Shown here one piece after another: positions 10,720 through 22,944 of a DNA stretch of 64,000 nucleotides. The notes beneath the pieces are model-generated. The model made no database searches. It saw only the letters and a list, made by a program, of their open reading frames with translations, and was not told the origin of the DNA. The DNA lies in the NCBI RefSeq assembly GCF_029227915.1, contig NC_079884.1:20894001-20958000 (forward strand). Direction: 5' to 3'. The translations under genes were made by a program, and so were the position numbers. Origin of the DNA: Hydractinia symbiolongicarpus. Taxonomy: Eukaryota > Cnidaria > Hydrozoa > Anthoathecata > Hydractiniidae. How positions within the stretch are numbered: the first letter of the stretch is position 1; each line of letters starts with the position of its first letter.

Positions 10720-13700
10720 TCACTTCGGAATTGATGCAGGTATTTTGGTGATTCCCTTTGATGGAATCATAAGAAATTGACCAGAGGGCGTCACTACTAT
10801 ACGCCCTTCATCAGTCAATTTTTGCAGTTGTGAAGGATTCATTACTAAAGGAGTTTGTACAATCGAGACAGGTGTGGAGTTTGTCGATGACGTTACTGGA
10901 ACACCATTTGGCTTGTGAGGTGTACCATTTGCAATCTTCACAAAACTTGATGCCGGAGTTTTAATGTTCACTGGGTTCAGTATAGTTGTCTGTGATTGCA
11001 CTGAGTTGGATATAGGTGTCTGAATTTTACCTGAATTTAACGGCGACTTCTGCAATTGATTAGAATTTAAAAAGAAAGCAGTAGGGTTTGAAGGCACTTG
11101 TGATGGTAGCACTACGTTAGCACGTGGCTGGGATATCAAGGTAATATTGGAACGTGGTTGTGATATCGTGACGACGTTGGAATGCGGTTGGGATATCGAA
11201 ATTACGTTTGCATAAGCTTGAGGTAAATTGGGAACAACTTGTAATGTTTTAGCTCGATGCAGAATTTGACCTTTCGGTACTACGGTGTTTGTGATCTGCA
11301 CAGTTGGCAAATTTTTTTGCACTAGGTTAGCAATGCCTGGCTGGCGAATAACCGCACCTGTTGTTACACCATTGTTGGAAGAGTTCTTTAAAATAATATT
11401 TTGTACAGCGCCTACCTGATTCATACTTACGTTCGCAGTTGACTGATTTAAATTTAACATACTAGTCCCCACTGCTCCTTGGGCAGGAATTACGTAACGA
11501 ATTATCTGACCTTGGTTGTTAAGAGGTTGTTGTATAATGACTTGATTGGCACTTGGTTTGACATAAGGTGTCACCAAACCGCCGGCGTCGGGAATCTGCA
11601 CTAACTGGATGGGTTGTGAGGTATTTGTCTGAGGGATGGTCGGTGCGTTCGATAGAATCATCTGACTTAACTGCAGCTGATGTGATAAAGGCGTGGAGAG
11701 AGCAGCAACTGGCACGACGTTAGGAGGGGTTACTGGGACAGACTTTGGAAAAGCAAGCGGCGTAGACGAGTTCATATTGCTGGAGGTGTGAAGTTTAATT
11801 TGTTGCACTAAAGATGAACTGGCAGTAGGCAAAGAACACAGGCTGGGGTTAACCACAAGTTGTACATGCGACGCAGCTGAAGACGGGCTTGTGATGACTG
11901 CACCGTGAAATTCATTGTGAGTAACTAAACCTCCTTCACGTAAGTATGTCGTGGAGCTTCCCTTAGGAATTTTAGTAAATGCTGCATTATTAACTCGTGG
12001 TTTTAAACCACTTGTGGTTTTTTGTGTCACCATCTTGACTGGACTTATCACAATACCATGCGTTTGCGAGTTGATTTTCAAAGGAGATGATGGCATTGCT
12101 TGCTTCTTGTCATTGAGATGAGTTTGAAGCTTTGCACTGATTTGGTTAACGGCTGCCGCTTGTATTGCAGCTTTCTGGAGTTCCAACATATTACTATCGG
12201 CACAGCCGTCTTGACGGACACTTAAAATGTTTGTCGTCAGGTTTGTTGCTACATTTTTATTGATAGTCGGAATGGGAGCAGTGGCCGGTTTTGTCACCAC
12301 AACGTCATCAATCTCCCGTTGTAGCTTTAAAACGGGAGTCAGCTTCATTGCAGTTGACAGTGAGGAGCTTGATGTGGTACATACTAAACCACGATTTGCT
12401 ATACCCACCGCTCCTAATGAGGACGTTGCAACAATGTTTGCTGTATTGTGGTTTATAGGCAAAACGTTGCTTTGAGGTGACACGTTTTTCGCAATGTAAG
12501 GACCACTTGATTTCAACCACTCCTGTACTTTGGACATGCCAGAAGTATTGGCCAGCGTTGAACCAATAGGAGAAGCAGCTTTCAGTGGACTTGTGATCAC
12601 TGATTTGCTCGAAGGCACAGCTGTTGATTTTTTAATTATCAGCGCGTTTCGAGCAGATGGAAATTCCTTGGGTTTTAGAACGTTTGAGAAGGAAAACGTC
12701 TTTAAACCGGAAAGACCTAAAAATGACAAGTCGTAGGTTTTAGACGATATTCTTTATGGCAGCAAGTAAAAAAGAAACAAATACAGTGACAGTTAAAGGA
12801 ATTTATCTGCAGTGCTATTTATACTAAATAGTAAAATATTGTGCTCTCGGGTCCGGAATAGACCGCTAGTTGTGTTTTTTTTTAAATTCCACCGATCCAC
12901 TGATCAAGACACATTAAACTTACCTGCAGTGGTGACAGTGTTTGCAATACGCGACAATACCACAGGGGTTCCACTTACTGGTCGCAATCCAGGCATCGTG
13001 CTGTTGCTGGGCAGAGTAGGCGTTAAACGAACCTGTTGCAGGTTCTTGTTTGTAACATCATTCTTCATTTGCGACATCAATTGCAATTTTAGGTCTTCCC
13101 ACTTCACTGTGACAGGAACACCAGTGGCAGATAGCCCAGATACATAACTAGCCTGCTGCAAACCACCTTGTGTCATGCTCGCGATCGGTACTATAATCTT
13201 CTTTGGACGTCCTCTGGAACCTCCAAGCTTATCACGCCCAGAACTTGCAGTAGGAAGTTGCAACTTGTGAGGGAACTGAGCCAGCACTTGGCCAGGACTC
13301 ATCGTCTTGGAAACGGTTTTCACGACAGTATTAGGTGACGAGAAACGAAGTGGTAAGCGACTAATACTAACCGTTCTGGGAGCCGGTACCGGTGTACTAG
13401 TACCAGTATTAACCGCTCTAGGAGCCGGTGACAAAGCAGTGTTGGCTAACTGTTGTAGAGGATTGAGCGTCGTAGTGTTAATAGGCGTGCTATTAAAAGT
13501 TACCACTTTCTGAGCAAGGGCATGCTGTTGACCTAAAAAATATATATCATACTGAATAAAGCAAGTAATTAAAAACACTCAGGTATCATGAGAAGTGCTA
13601 TACTGTAAATTGAGCGTTAATTTTGGACTATTACGCTTCATGCTTATTCGGATTGGGCGCTTATTTGATTGCTGCGTGCGCACATAGATAGATGACAAAT

Positions 13701-16700
13701 TAGCAATAAAAAACACTACACTAGAATCATGTTAGTGTTACCTGTCAAACTCCTCTCATTTACCACCTACAACGCAATTTGATTTAAAGAGCACATGAAT
13801 TGCTAATAGAAAAGTCCAGTTTAACCAGCTGGGCGCTCATTTGGTCAATGGGCGCTCACTTAAAATTTTTAATCAAAGGGTAAACGCTTATTAGGATTGG
13901 CGACAGTATGCAAACCAGTCTTTTAAAAAATCAAAGTTATCATCTTGATATACAAAGCATTCGCTATTAACAGATAGAAATATTAGAGTTAAAAAAGTAC
14001 CTGCTACTTTGATTCCTTTAGCCAGAGAGGGCGCAAAATCTGACTTCGGATATTTCAACAGTAGTGACTGCATTTGAGCTGGTGTCATTTTAGCTATTGC
14101 ACCCGATGACAATGCAAACCTAGGTGACATAGCAATGGGCGGTTTTATATGGCGAATGTTGGTAGATTGCAACAGAGAAGCACTTTGGTGGAGTTGTCTC
14201 ATACGAGCTTGAGCTTGAAGCATTTGCGCCCGAGCAAATTCTGGCGTTATACTATCCGACATCGAAGTGTTCTTATGTGTAATTGGCGTGGATGGCGTGG
14301 ACAAATTTGTAGATGATATGTTTGATGGTGTAGTTATTAGTTTAGGCTTTTTAAATTTTGTTGGTTTGGGCGTTGGCTGATCAACTTCGAAAAAATCATC
14401 GTCATCAATTTCAACATCTGGTGGAAATTCACGTTTCATTAGTTTCTCGAAAATTTTCTTCACTTCAAAAGCTAACTTTGTGTAAGCTAAGAAAAGAAAG
14501 TTAATATTAACAATAAAATTTGAAATTCTATTTAATATCGTTAAACCAAATTCGTTTATTGTTATACAGTCCTGGTCTACTCATTTTTATTCATTTTTTT
14601 ATTTAAAGCTGGTTTACATGTATAGCTTAAAACTAATTTACACCGACTTTTAAAAAGTAAAAAGTTATAACATTATATTAAAAAAAAATGTGTCTGCTGG
14701 CTTACTTTTGATGATGCTTTCCGCCGCCTCAAAATACAAGTAGAAAATCATACCGAATAGGAATTACTTACAGCTGTACGTTCCATTATACATTTCACAA
14801 TTGTCAAAAACTAACATTACGTCTTCTTCAAACTGTAACGAAATAAAACAAATTGGTAAAAAACTTTTTTAACACTTTTATAGATTAGGATGGATTTTTC
14901 AAAGTTTGTATACACATATGCGGAAAAGAATACATTGGTACAACAAAGGCGATTTTTTAAAAAAATTAAAAAAAAGCCGTAACACACATTCAAACTTATG
15001 GAAAGGGATAAACTTACAACACAACAAGTTACTGCGCACAAAATCTCATAGCTAGACAGAATTATTTTCTTTCTAGCTATGAGATTTTGTGACAAGCAAC
15101 CTACAAAAAGAAAATATTTTAAACGTCTTTTAAAAAATTGTTTTGTAAACAACATAATAACGTTCAGTGCAAATATCACTATTGTTTAGCAACTAATTAT
15201 GAGGCTAAATCGAATTTTAGACCATGAGCCTGGGACTAAAATGAGAAAAAACCTTATCTGGACGTTACCTCGTGTTTATCTTTGTATTCTTTCTTTTCGA
15301 TTTTTTCACTTATTTTCTGAAAATCCATTGGAGTCTAAAAACATTTTTATACAGATCACTTTAACTCGTAAACAAATAATAAAAATGGTTTGGATAACCT
15401 GTTATTAATACAATGAATTACTTCAATCAAAGAATAATAATTTGGTGCATCTTCTTCATTTACAGGTTCAAGAAATGGCCACGCGTCGTCATCTTTTTTC
15501 AAAACCTCCATAACTAAAAACAACAAGGAGAAATACTTTTTAATAAAATATTGTGGAGAATTACCTATCTTATTTGTGCCAGTTCTTACTACCGAATTAA
15601 GACTAAAAATGGAAACCTCAAGAATTGTTTGTTTTTATAAAAACCAATCCAGAGGAAAGTGAGAACAAAATATTAGTCATAAGTAGAGCAGAATTTACCC
15701 TGATAACCTAGGGGTTATTCATTGAGTAATGTTGTTTTCCACCTGCGAGAGCATTTTATCACGACCCTTAATGTTTTCCACCTGAAAGAGCATTCTATCA
15801 TGACCCTTTATCAATTTAAGACAATCCTTATGTTTTCCTAATCTATCCACAAAATCAAAGAGACATCCAGGTCAGGCGAAAGCAGAGCCATAATTTTAGC
15901 AAGAATATGTAAAAGGGAATAATTAAGGCAACTACCAATTTTAACACCTCAAAGCATGTAATTGCTGTTTGCAAAATGCTATTTTTGTACAAACATAAAA
16001 AAAATTGTAAAATAAGTACAATAAGAAATTTAAGGACAGTTAAACAACTTATCATATCAAATACTTACTTCTCTCCATTATTTTATATTGATCTTCCTCG
16101 TCCTCATCATCATCATTAGAATCCTCTCTATTCTCCAGCCGTCGCTTTTTCCCAACCTGCACTGCTTTTATCTCCTCTGCAAGCTCTGGATGATCAGCAA
16201 CGAGCTTCTGAGTTTCTCTAAGTTTAACACGAAGAGCGCGTTCTAAACAAACGAATAAGCTGCGTTAAAAACTTAACAAAGATTACAAGGATGTCTCCAT
16301 TCTTTTCCACTATTTTTCCTCTTAAAATATGAACAGATCAAAGAAGCGTTTGAAAACATACTACAACAAATAACACAAATGCTGCACAAATTTAAAGAGG
16401 TTGAATTTCGTAAGTTCTTCGTCGTGTAAGAGACGACACAAAGGCTAAACTAACAACTACCTTCTTGAATTCTTTCCCGCTCCTTGTATCGCTTCTCTCT
16501 TTCCTTCTCTCGTTCTACTTCCAGTTGTTTTTGCCTTTCTTCAGCTTCTTTTGCTTTTAATTGATTTTTTAATAGGCGCTCTTGTTCCAAAATGCGCTGC
16601 TCTTTTTCGATCTGTTGCATCTTCACAGTGATTCTCTCAGACACTCTTCTGGGAGCCATGGCTAACAGTTTCTTTTGGTAAGCCTTTTCCTACAAAAAGA

Positions 16701-19700
16701 GGTATCTTAAGGTGGATCTCCACAGAGTGATTTAGAGGACGAAATGCATTGAAGCATGCAGCTTCGTTTGTTTTGATTTCACTTTAAAACATTTGCTTTG
16801 CAGAAAATTAGGAACAGTGTTTACTATTATAAAATTTCGACCTATCAAAAAAGCGTTTAAAAAAATGAAAAATGGCATTAAAAAATCAATACACTATCAA
16901 TACATTTATTCCACATTGGAAAAAATTAGTTGTTGCCAATCTTTTGAATCAATATACATTTTTTTGCACAATCCTCCCTACCCTTTCATCTGTTATTCTT
17001 TTTACATCTTCTCTCAAATGCTGAAGGTTTTTTAGGAGCTCTTTCTCGGTTTTATTTTTAGTAGCAGATAGCTTCTCCAACAACTGGTCCCAGTTGCTCA
17101 GCGTGGAACATTCAAGCGACCATGCATTGGAACACAAGTTTAACTTTATTGGTTTAACATCAGGTTTGACATCTTCTGTGTCATCGTCTGTAATTTCAAC
17201 AGATTTTTCACTAAAAAAAATTAATATGCAATCCAAATAAATATGGCTATTTTTTGCAGGAAAGTTTTCGCACACGACTTCACTTAATGTATCCGCGTTC
17301 ACAAAGCCAATTATTACAACATATTAAAAACGCATAGAAAAAAAAAATTGACAAGGAAATTAAAGTAAATACAATTGTAAATGTACTTGTATCTTTGGGA
17401 TCCAGAAATTGTTCGAGATTAAATATTAGAAACAAAGGTAACAAAAATAGAAATGGGAAACCAATAGAATGTATAATACATCCACATTATTACAGTGGAT
17501 GCAAGATTCTCAACAAAGGCAAAAATTAAAGATTGATCTTAATATAAAAATAGTGCTGTTCATAGTTAATTTACCTTTCATCCGCCGATTCTTGCGAGCT
17601 GTAATTAAATCTTTTTCGCTTACGTACAGACCTTCCACTTTTAGTTGTGTGTTTACTTCGTCTCTTCTTGCTTACTTTTTTCGGAGGTTTCTTTTTTGTT
17701 TTGTTGGTGACTTCGCCGTCTTCCCCTTCAGCATCCTGTGTCTTTACAGAAAAGGCTTCTTTGTACAAACGCACACCATAGAAATACCAGTATGTATTCC
17801 CTTCACTGTCACGACCAACAGGTGTAACGCGCATATCGTCAGCTTCCAAATCCTGGTTAAATACATACAATGACTTCTATACACATGCATAAGAATATTT
17901 ATAATTTCCATAAGTTAAAAAAATGCAGTTGGATTATAAAATAGTAGATACACCTGCTATATTCACTGAAGTCACAGTTACAAATGCAGACCTTAACAAG
18001 GTGAAAATAAAATACTATACATTTGCTGGTTAATCTTTTTAATGATACATTGTTCAGAAAGTCAAAATTTATCCTAGATTTTCCTTACAAATTTCTATTG
18101 ACTTTCCTGAGAGAAACATTAAAATACTATTTTCCCTGGTTCCCAACTTATACCAAAAACATTGTGCTGTATAGTATTGGTGTTTAGAACTAAAATACTA
18201 CAATACACCATCATGTGAAGGGATAAAAACACGAAAGCATAAAACAACACAAATTCATTAAAATATATCATAAAATGTACTCCTCACAAGTTATCTATTC
18301 TTCAGATAAAGGTAAACAAAAAATTGTATAAATGAAAACCATATAACCTAAACATACCTTAGTTAGTTCCATAGCATCATGCAATTCAAGTCTCCAATTG
18401 CAAATATTAAACAAAACCTCTACTTTTGTGCGAGTTTTGAGTGTTCTAATCAAAGTATAAAAAACTATATATAAACTATAGATATCCACAAGTGCTTTAA
18501 CATGATCTATCTTTAATGGAACCTTATAATTTAAACTCTACCCAAAAATTTCTGACCAGCTGAAGCTATGCTCGATTGTAAATTTTGCAATAGTCAAAAA
18601 GTTATTGCCATTATCTTATCATACCAAACCAGCTTGACTTAAATTCATTTTTTATCAATATTTTTTATTTACTTTATTTCAATTCAAAAGTACAATGGTA
18701 TTGTCTTCTTTTTAAAGAACAAAAAGATAAGTACATCATAATGGCTATCACAACTCCTAGAGACAGATATTTTTCTGTATAAGTAAGTTTTAATTACATT
18801 CAGTGATCTTACTTAATAAAGTCAAACAAAAAAGGCTTTACATTACGACATACTTAAAATCTGCATCCTCTAACGGGTTTGCTTTCTTTTGAACTGTTAC
18901 ATAATGATGGCTTAAAAGATCACGAAGATAATAGTTGTAATTTTCCGCACTAAAATAAAAAGGAATCGCTCAAACAAACATCATCACATGAAATGCAGGG
19001 TTTAGTTTGGTAAAAATTATAATCTTTATATGTTATGTTGATATAAATCGTTTTTAATCCCTATCCATATTCGAAAAACAAAAGTTTTTGAATCACAGTA
19101 TTCTGTGATACTATAAGAACTTTAATTGCCTGGTTAAGGGTATGTTCTACTGCTACAATATTTTGTACACAATTAATTGTACAAAACTGTATATTCTTGT
19201 CCTAGATATTGTACAGATGTAACCACGATGTACAATATATTGTTCCGATTGTTCCTATTGAGTATTTATATCCTTCTAGTATACAATTTTACAAAATTGT
19301 TTTCTAGTTACTACTATAAATTGTAAAATATTGCATTCAATATAATGTAGCAGTTTTAAAAACAAATGGTCCTGGTGTCAACTTATACACAAGATTATTT
19401 TTGCATTATGTGAAAAGACACGCATATTATTTCCATATATGCTTATATTCAGACTGTGCCATAATAAAGACAATGCTATAATATAGAAAATTAACACAGA
19501 AGATCTGCATAAACTTATTCACATCTTTTTTATTTCGCCTGCGCACTCAGCACTGGTTGAGGTGAATACTGATGTAAATTCTTGATTCATGTTGGAAAAA
19601 TGTGGTTTCCATATTTGAGGTGGATGTTAGTTGAACTTAAAAAAGTTTTGCTCTCAATTGCTCTCTAAATTTAGCAGTTATTTGTGTATAAAAGCAGGCA

Positions 19701-22700
19701 AAAAGCATTTTGTGTTAGCATTTTTTTGCCAACATCAAATAAATTAGAAAGGCTACATCACTTGTGTCCTAGAGCAAGTAGAGTACTTACGTGACTTGAA
19801 GTCCATCCTTGGTTCTATACATGCCACGCAACAAACGTATAACAAGGTCTGGCAAGAAGCTGGAAACATTGTCGGCATTATCCAAAAATAATGTTTCCTC
19901 AAAATCCTGTAAAATAATATACTAGGTATATCAGCAGGTATATTAAATTTTCATAGCTAATAAATTTATAACATTATTTACATCTGAAAACAACATGATT
20001 CAAACTCATTAAAACAGCATAAATCAGGCCGGGTAATAGAAAATTTGAGTATGTTATTTGCAGTCCCTAAAAGTTATTTTATATGTGATTTATATGTGGA
20101 TGTGTAACGCCAGTCTGAGAGACAGAAAGAGTTCAGATGAGCTAAGAAGTAGGCTAAGTTATCTAGATAAGAAGATTGAATTGGCTGGGGCACTTGGAAA
20201 GAATGGAGGGGGATAATTGGGTGAGAAAGTGTAGAGACTTGATAGTTCCTGGGGCAAAGCCCAGAGGCAGACCAAGAAAGACTTGGCAGGAGGTTATAAG
20301 GGCAGACTTGATACAGAGGAAGTTGAGTTTATATCTAATACAGTCTAGATCAGATTGGAAGAGGGTCATTAATATACCCCGTCCAACCCATGCTAGCATG
20401 GAAAGCAGACATTAAGCCGAGAATGATGAATGATGTTGATGATGATCTGATCAGGTTTATCAAATAGTCAATAAGTCAAATTAAAATGGTTTATATCACA
20501 TAAAGACCAAAAAACAAAAACAAATTTATCAAAAAAAAATGATTTAAGGATATATCAATAAAGTTCACTAAGAAGGAATTGGGAAAGTGCACTGGGGTCC
20601 AACTGAACTTTTTAATACATTCTTGATAGACATTTTGTTTTTTAGATAGCATTCACTGTTATGCAGATTGGTAATTTTTATTGCATTGCAGGCCAAAGAA
20701 AACAACAATGTTTGATCGAAAATGCTTAGTAAAAGATGCAATATTTTAATTGTTTTGAAAAATTTAAGGTTGTGAAACCAAAAAAAATCTAAATCCTTGT
20801 AAACAATCACAATTATATCTCAGTTTTATTCATCTATTTCTATCAATGATAATTTATCATAATTGTCAAATATAGTACAGTAATTTTAAGATATTTTAAC
20901 ATTTTGTTGATTATCTGAATGCCTTGTCTACTAAGATTTAGAAATAGCATTTAGCAATAGTTAATCCAAAAAACAGATAATGTAACATATAAAGCAAATT
21001 GACACACACAAAAAAATAAATGCAGCTAGTCTTTCATTTTTAAACACACATTATTTTTCATAAAAAAATGTTGGAACCTCTATTCTAACTGTTTGTTTGA
21101 CACTTACTTTGTGATTTTTTTAGAAGTTTTCATTTTCAAATGAGTAAAAACCATCACAAGGCTGAATCTAACATTAATCAACTCCCTTTCAGACATACTT
21201 TTATGTAGATAGAGCGCTTTATATATTTGCAGGCCTATCGCGGAGTTATTCTCTATTAAAAAGTTGGCAGAGAACTAGTCTTTTGACCATTTTTAAGGAC
21301 CGCAAGGTTATTTTATGTAAAATTACTTATTTAAAAGTTAATATTTTTGTTACTGTGAGTAAATTTTCCAATGTTTTAAAAATAATAAAGCAGATTAATG
21401 TATAACTGATTTGGTATGCTCTTAATATTGGGATGCAGACAACACTTTTTGGGAAATTTTAAAATCAACACATCTTTAAAAGGTTATAAACTTGCATGGT
21501 TTGTTCAAATTTGGTTGCAATTTTTAGAAATGCTTTCTTTCTATAGGCCCTGCAAATGGTTTAAAGTTTAACGAGAATCTGAAGATATCAATGACATAAT
21601 CAGAGCCAGATGTAAAAGTGGTGCTTTTTAGAATGAGCCTGTTTTTATATTTTGTCTACTTAAAAATCTGGATGATAAAATATTTAAAATTGTCATTACA
21701 ATACAAATACCCCCCACCCCTGGTATCATAATTGACACTTGAAACATAAAGAATCATCACATAAGAATTATGGCAACATAAACCTGGTAATATAGCACAT
21801 TAAAGAATAATTAGGATAATTTATTACTTTATTAGTATAAATTAAATATGATCAAGCTTGTAAATGTACTGTTGTAAAATTTCACCTGCATTGTGGTTAA
21901 ATAAAACAATTTTTTTGTCAAATAAAGTTAAAAACCTCGTTATTATTATACACCAGGGCAAGTAGGCACAGGCATTACTTGGCTCCCTAAAATCTCTGCG
22001 ACTGTTAAAAATACAATCTGGAAATGATTCTAAAAAGTAGTCTCTAGCAATTATAAACATAGCATGTACCAAAAAATACGGAAACTTAGTAGGAGTAAAT
22101 CATAAACACTTAAGTTAAGCATCTACACAAAGCAAGTTTTATGTTGTAGTTATATGTCTGAACAAAGGCAAACAGTAAAATAGGAATATTTATTTTTTAC
22201 AAGTTCACATGTTTGGTTAGGAATAAATGGTTTGCTTTACAATATTTGGTCATGTTTTTGTTAGAATGCAATATTTGGTCAGGACTTCTACCAAGTAATT
22301 TGTAAGTACAACTAACTTAAGCAAAAACAGTTAAATTATTTTCCTGTTTGTCGAAACTAAAAAAAGGTTGGCTAGCTAGCTAGCTAAAGGTTTGTACATT
22401 GTGTTTTAGGCAGAGATTTCAGGGATTTTCTGGAAGCTCAAATTAAAATGTTTTAAACACTCTAAAGCCACCTTTGTGGTGTATCTTCTGGAAGCAATAG
22501 AAAGAGTATATTCCTCCAAACTAATGTGGCTAACCATAACATCATAATGCACAAATTAGGTAACAAATTGTTACAAACTTGCTTTCATTAGCTACCTGTT
22601 CTAAAAAGGAAGCTAACATTTACAAAACAAAATCCAATAATGACCAAAAGAGATAAGTTTTTTTTTTTCAAGTAAATCTCCACCATTGCAAGTAGCTAGC

Positions 22701-22944
22701 AGCTAACACTTTCGTTTATGAATGACAAGTATAAATTCTCGGAACTTACCTCAATCTCAAAGTCAGTCAGGTCAAAGGAGCCCCTAAAAATGTGAAAGAA
22801 ATGGGCGATTGCAGGCACTTCGAACCATGACCTCAATTCTAAACAAAAATATGATTAATTAAATACACACATGAACAATGCTTAAATGAGGCACAACAAC
22901 GGGAACCCTTTGTTTTGTTACGATTTCCAAAACTTACCGTCCAT
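10720..22944 (-). CDS. CECR2: CECR2-like DDT and bromodomain chromatin remodelling subunit
   Basis: Coding exons (minus strand, 5' to 3'): 22938-22944, 22750-22838, 19791-19906, 18854-18949, 18358-18445, 17575-17852, 16982-17210, 16461-16689, 16069-16242, 15422-15513, 15269-15334, 14772-14832, 14001-14486, 12924-13532, 10720-12716. All junctions are GT-AG and the sum is 4617 nt, giving 1538 aa plus stop. The first exon encodes only MD and one base; residues 3-11, ELRSWFEVP, begin the DDT region exactly as in vertebrate CECR2. DDT/WHIM-like region about 3-165 (YWYFYGVRLYKE in exon 6), basic stretch at about 185-220, Glu/Lys/Arg-rich coiled coil about 320-420, then bromodomain about 437-530 with WPF shelf at 447-449 and acetyl-lysine-binding Asn504 in MYNG. 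An AT-hook-like GRPKK lies in exon 14. The rest (about 530-1538) is disordered and S/T/N/Q/P-rich. Vertebrate CECR2 partners ISWI/SNF2L in the CERF nucleosome-remodelling complex. There is no PHD finger, which argues against BPTF. Start and exon set are strong; the symbol is by domain order and local identity. Confidence 0.93.
11085..11220 (-). repeat. 11-residue tandem repeats in CECR2-like tail
   Basis: Within the last exon, four consecutive 33-bp units encode variants of TISQPRSNVV (ISQPHSN, ISQPRSN, ISQPRAN, PSQVPSN). The array is in frame and adds a regular Q/P/S/N segment to the disordered tail. It is a local duplication inside the coding sequence. Confidence 0.75.
13605..13910. repeat. 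Possible MITE remnant in CECR2-like intron 13
   Basis: Contains related GC-richer blocks (GCGTTAATTTTGG, GGATTGGGCGCTTATTTG, GGGCGCTCATTTGGTCAATGG, GGGTAAACGCTTATTAGGATTGG) that recur in both orientations and stand out from the AT-rich intron. The ends are not clean, so this is a tentative call. Confidence 0.35.
15037..15091. repeat. Perfect 20-bp snap-back inverted repeat
   Basis: The left arm 15037-15056 (CACAAAATCTCATAGCTAGA) is matched without mismatch by its reverse complement at 15072-15091, with a 15-base loop. It sits in the intron between bromodomain exons 11 and 12 of the CECR2-like gene, so the pre-mRNA could form a stable hairpin. Probably a local inverted duplication. Confidence 0.85.
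15735..15810. repeat. 39-bp tandem duplication in intron 9 of CECR2-like gene
   Basis: TTTTCCACCTG...GAGCATT.TATCA.GACCC occurs at 15735 and again at 15774 with a few substitutions. Two copies only; no function suggested. Confidence 0.7.
19149..19354. mobile_element. Short palindromic MITE-like element in CECR2-like intron 3
   Basis: Begins ACTGCTACAATATTTTG and ends in the imperfect inverse (TATAATGTAGCAGT). The interior contains a near-perfect palindrome TTTGTACA-CAATTAATTG-TACAAA and several TTGTACA repeats. Target duplication is not clear. The size of about 206 bp and the terminal inversion suggest a non-autonomous DNA transposon remnant. Confidence 0.45.
20100..20450 (+). pseudogene. 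3' tail of an RTE-like LINE in CECR2-like intron 2
   Basis: Translation from 20100 starts MCNASLRDRKSSDELRSRL, and after a frameshift near 20165 continues RRLNWLGHLERMEGDNWV, KPRGRPRKTWQEV and RSDWKRVIN. These are the conserved C-terminal signatures of RTE/BovB-like reverse transcriptase polyproteins (WLGHxxRM, GRPRKTW). It ends in a TGATGA-type simple tail at about 20420-20445, typical of these LINE 3' ends. The 5' part (endonuclease, RT core) is absent, as expected for 5'-truncated insertion. Orientation is opposite to the host gene. Confidence 0.88.
20451..22749. other. Remainder of CECR2-like intron 2
   Basis: Large AT-rich intron. Apart from the LINE tail at its 3' side (in transcript orientation) I see no exon or well-defined repeat. 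A GCTAGCTAGCTAGC run lies near 22370. Confidence 0.5.

Noticed and set aside
12227-13513. Plus-strand open frames opposite the CECR2-like last exons
   Set aside because: Antisense shadows of a long, low-complexity coding exon with no domain of their own.
10720-22944. BPTF/NURF301 as identity of the DDT-bromodomain gene
   Set aside because: No PHD finger; the DDT start, coiled coil and bromodomain sequence follow CECR2 instead.
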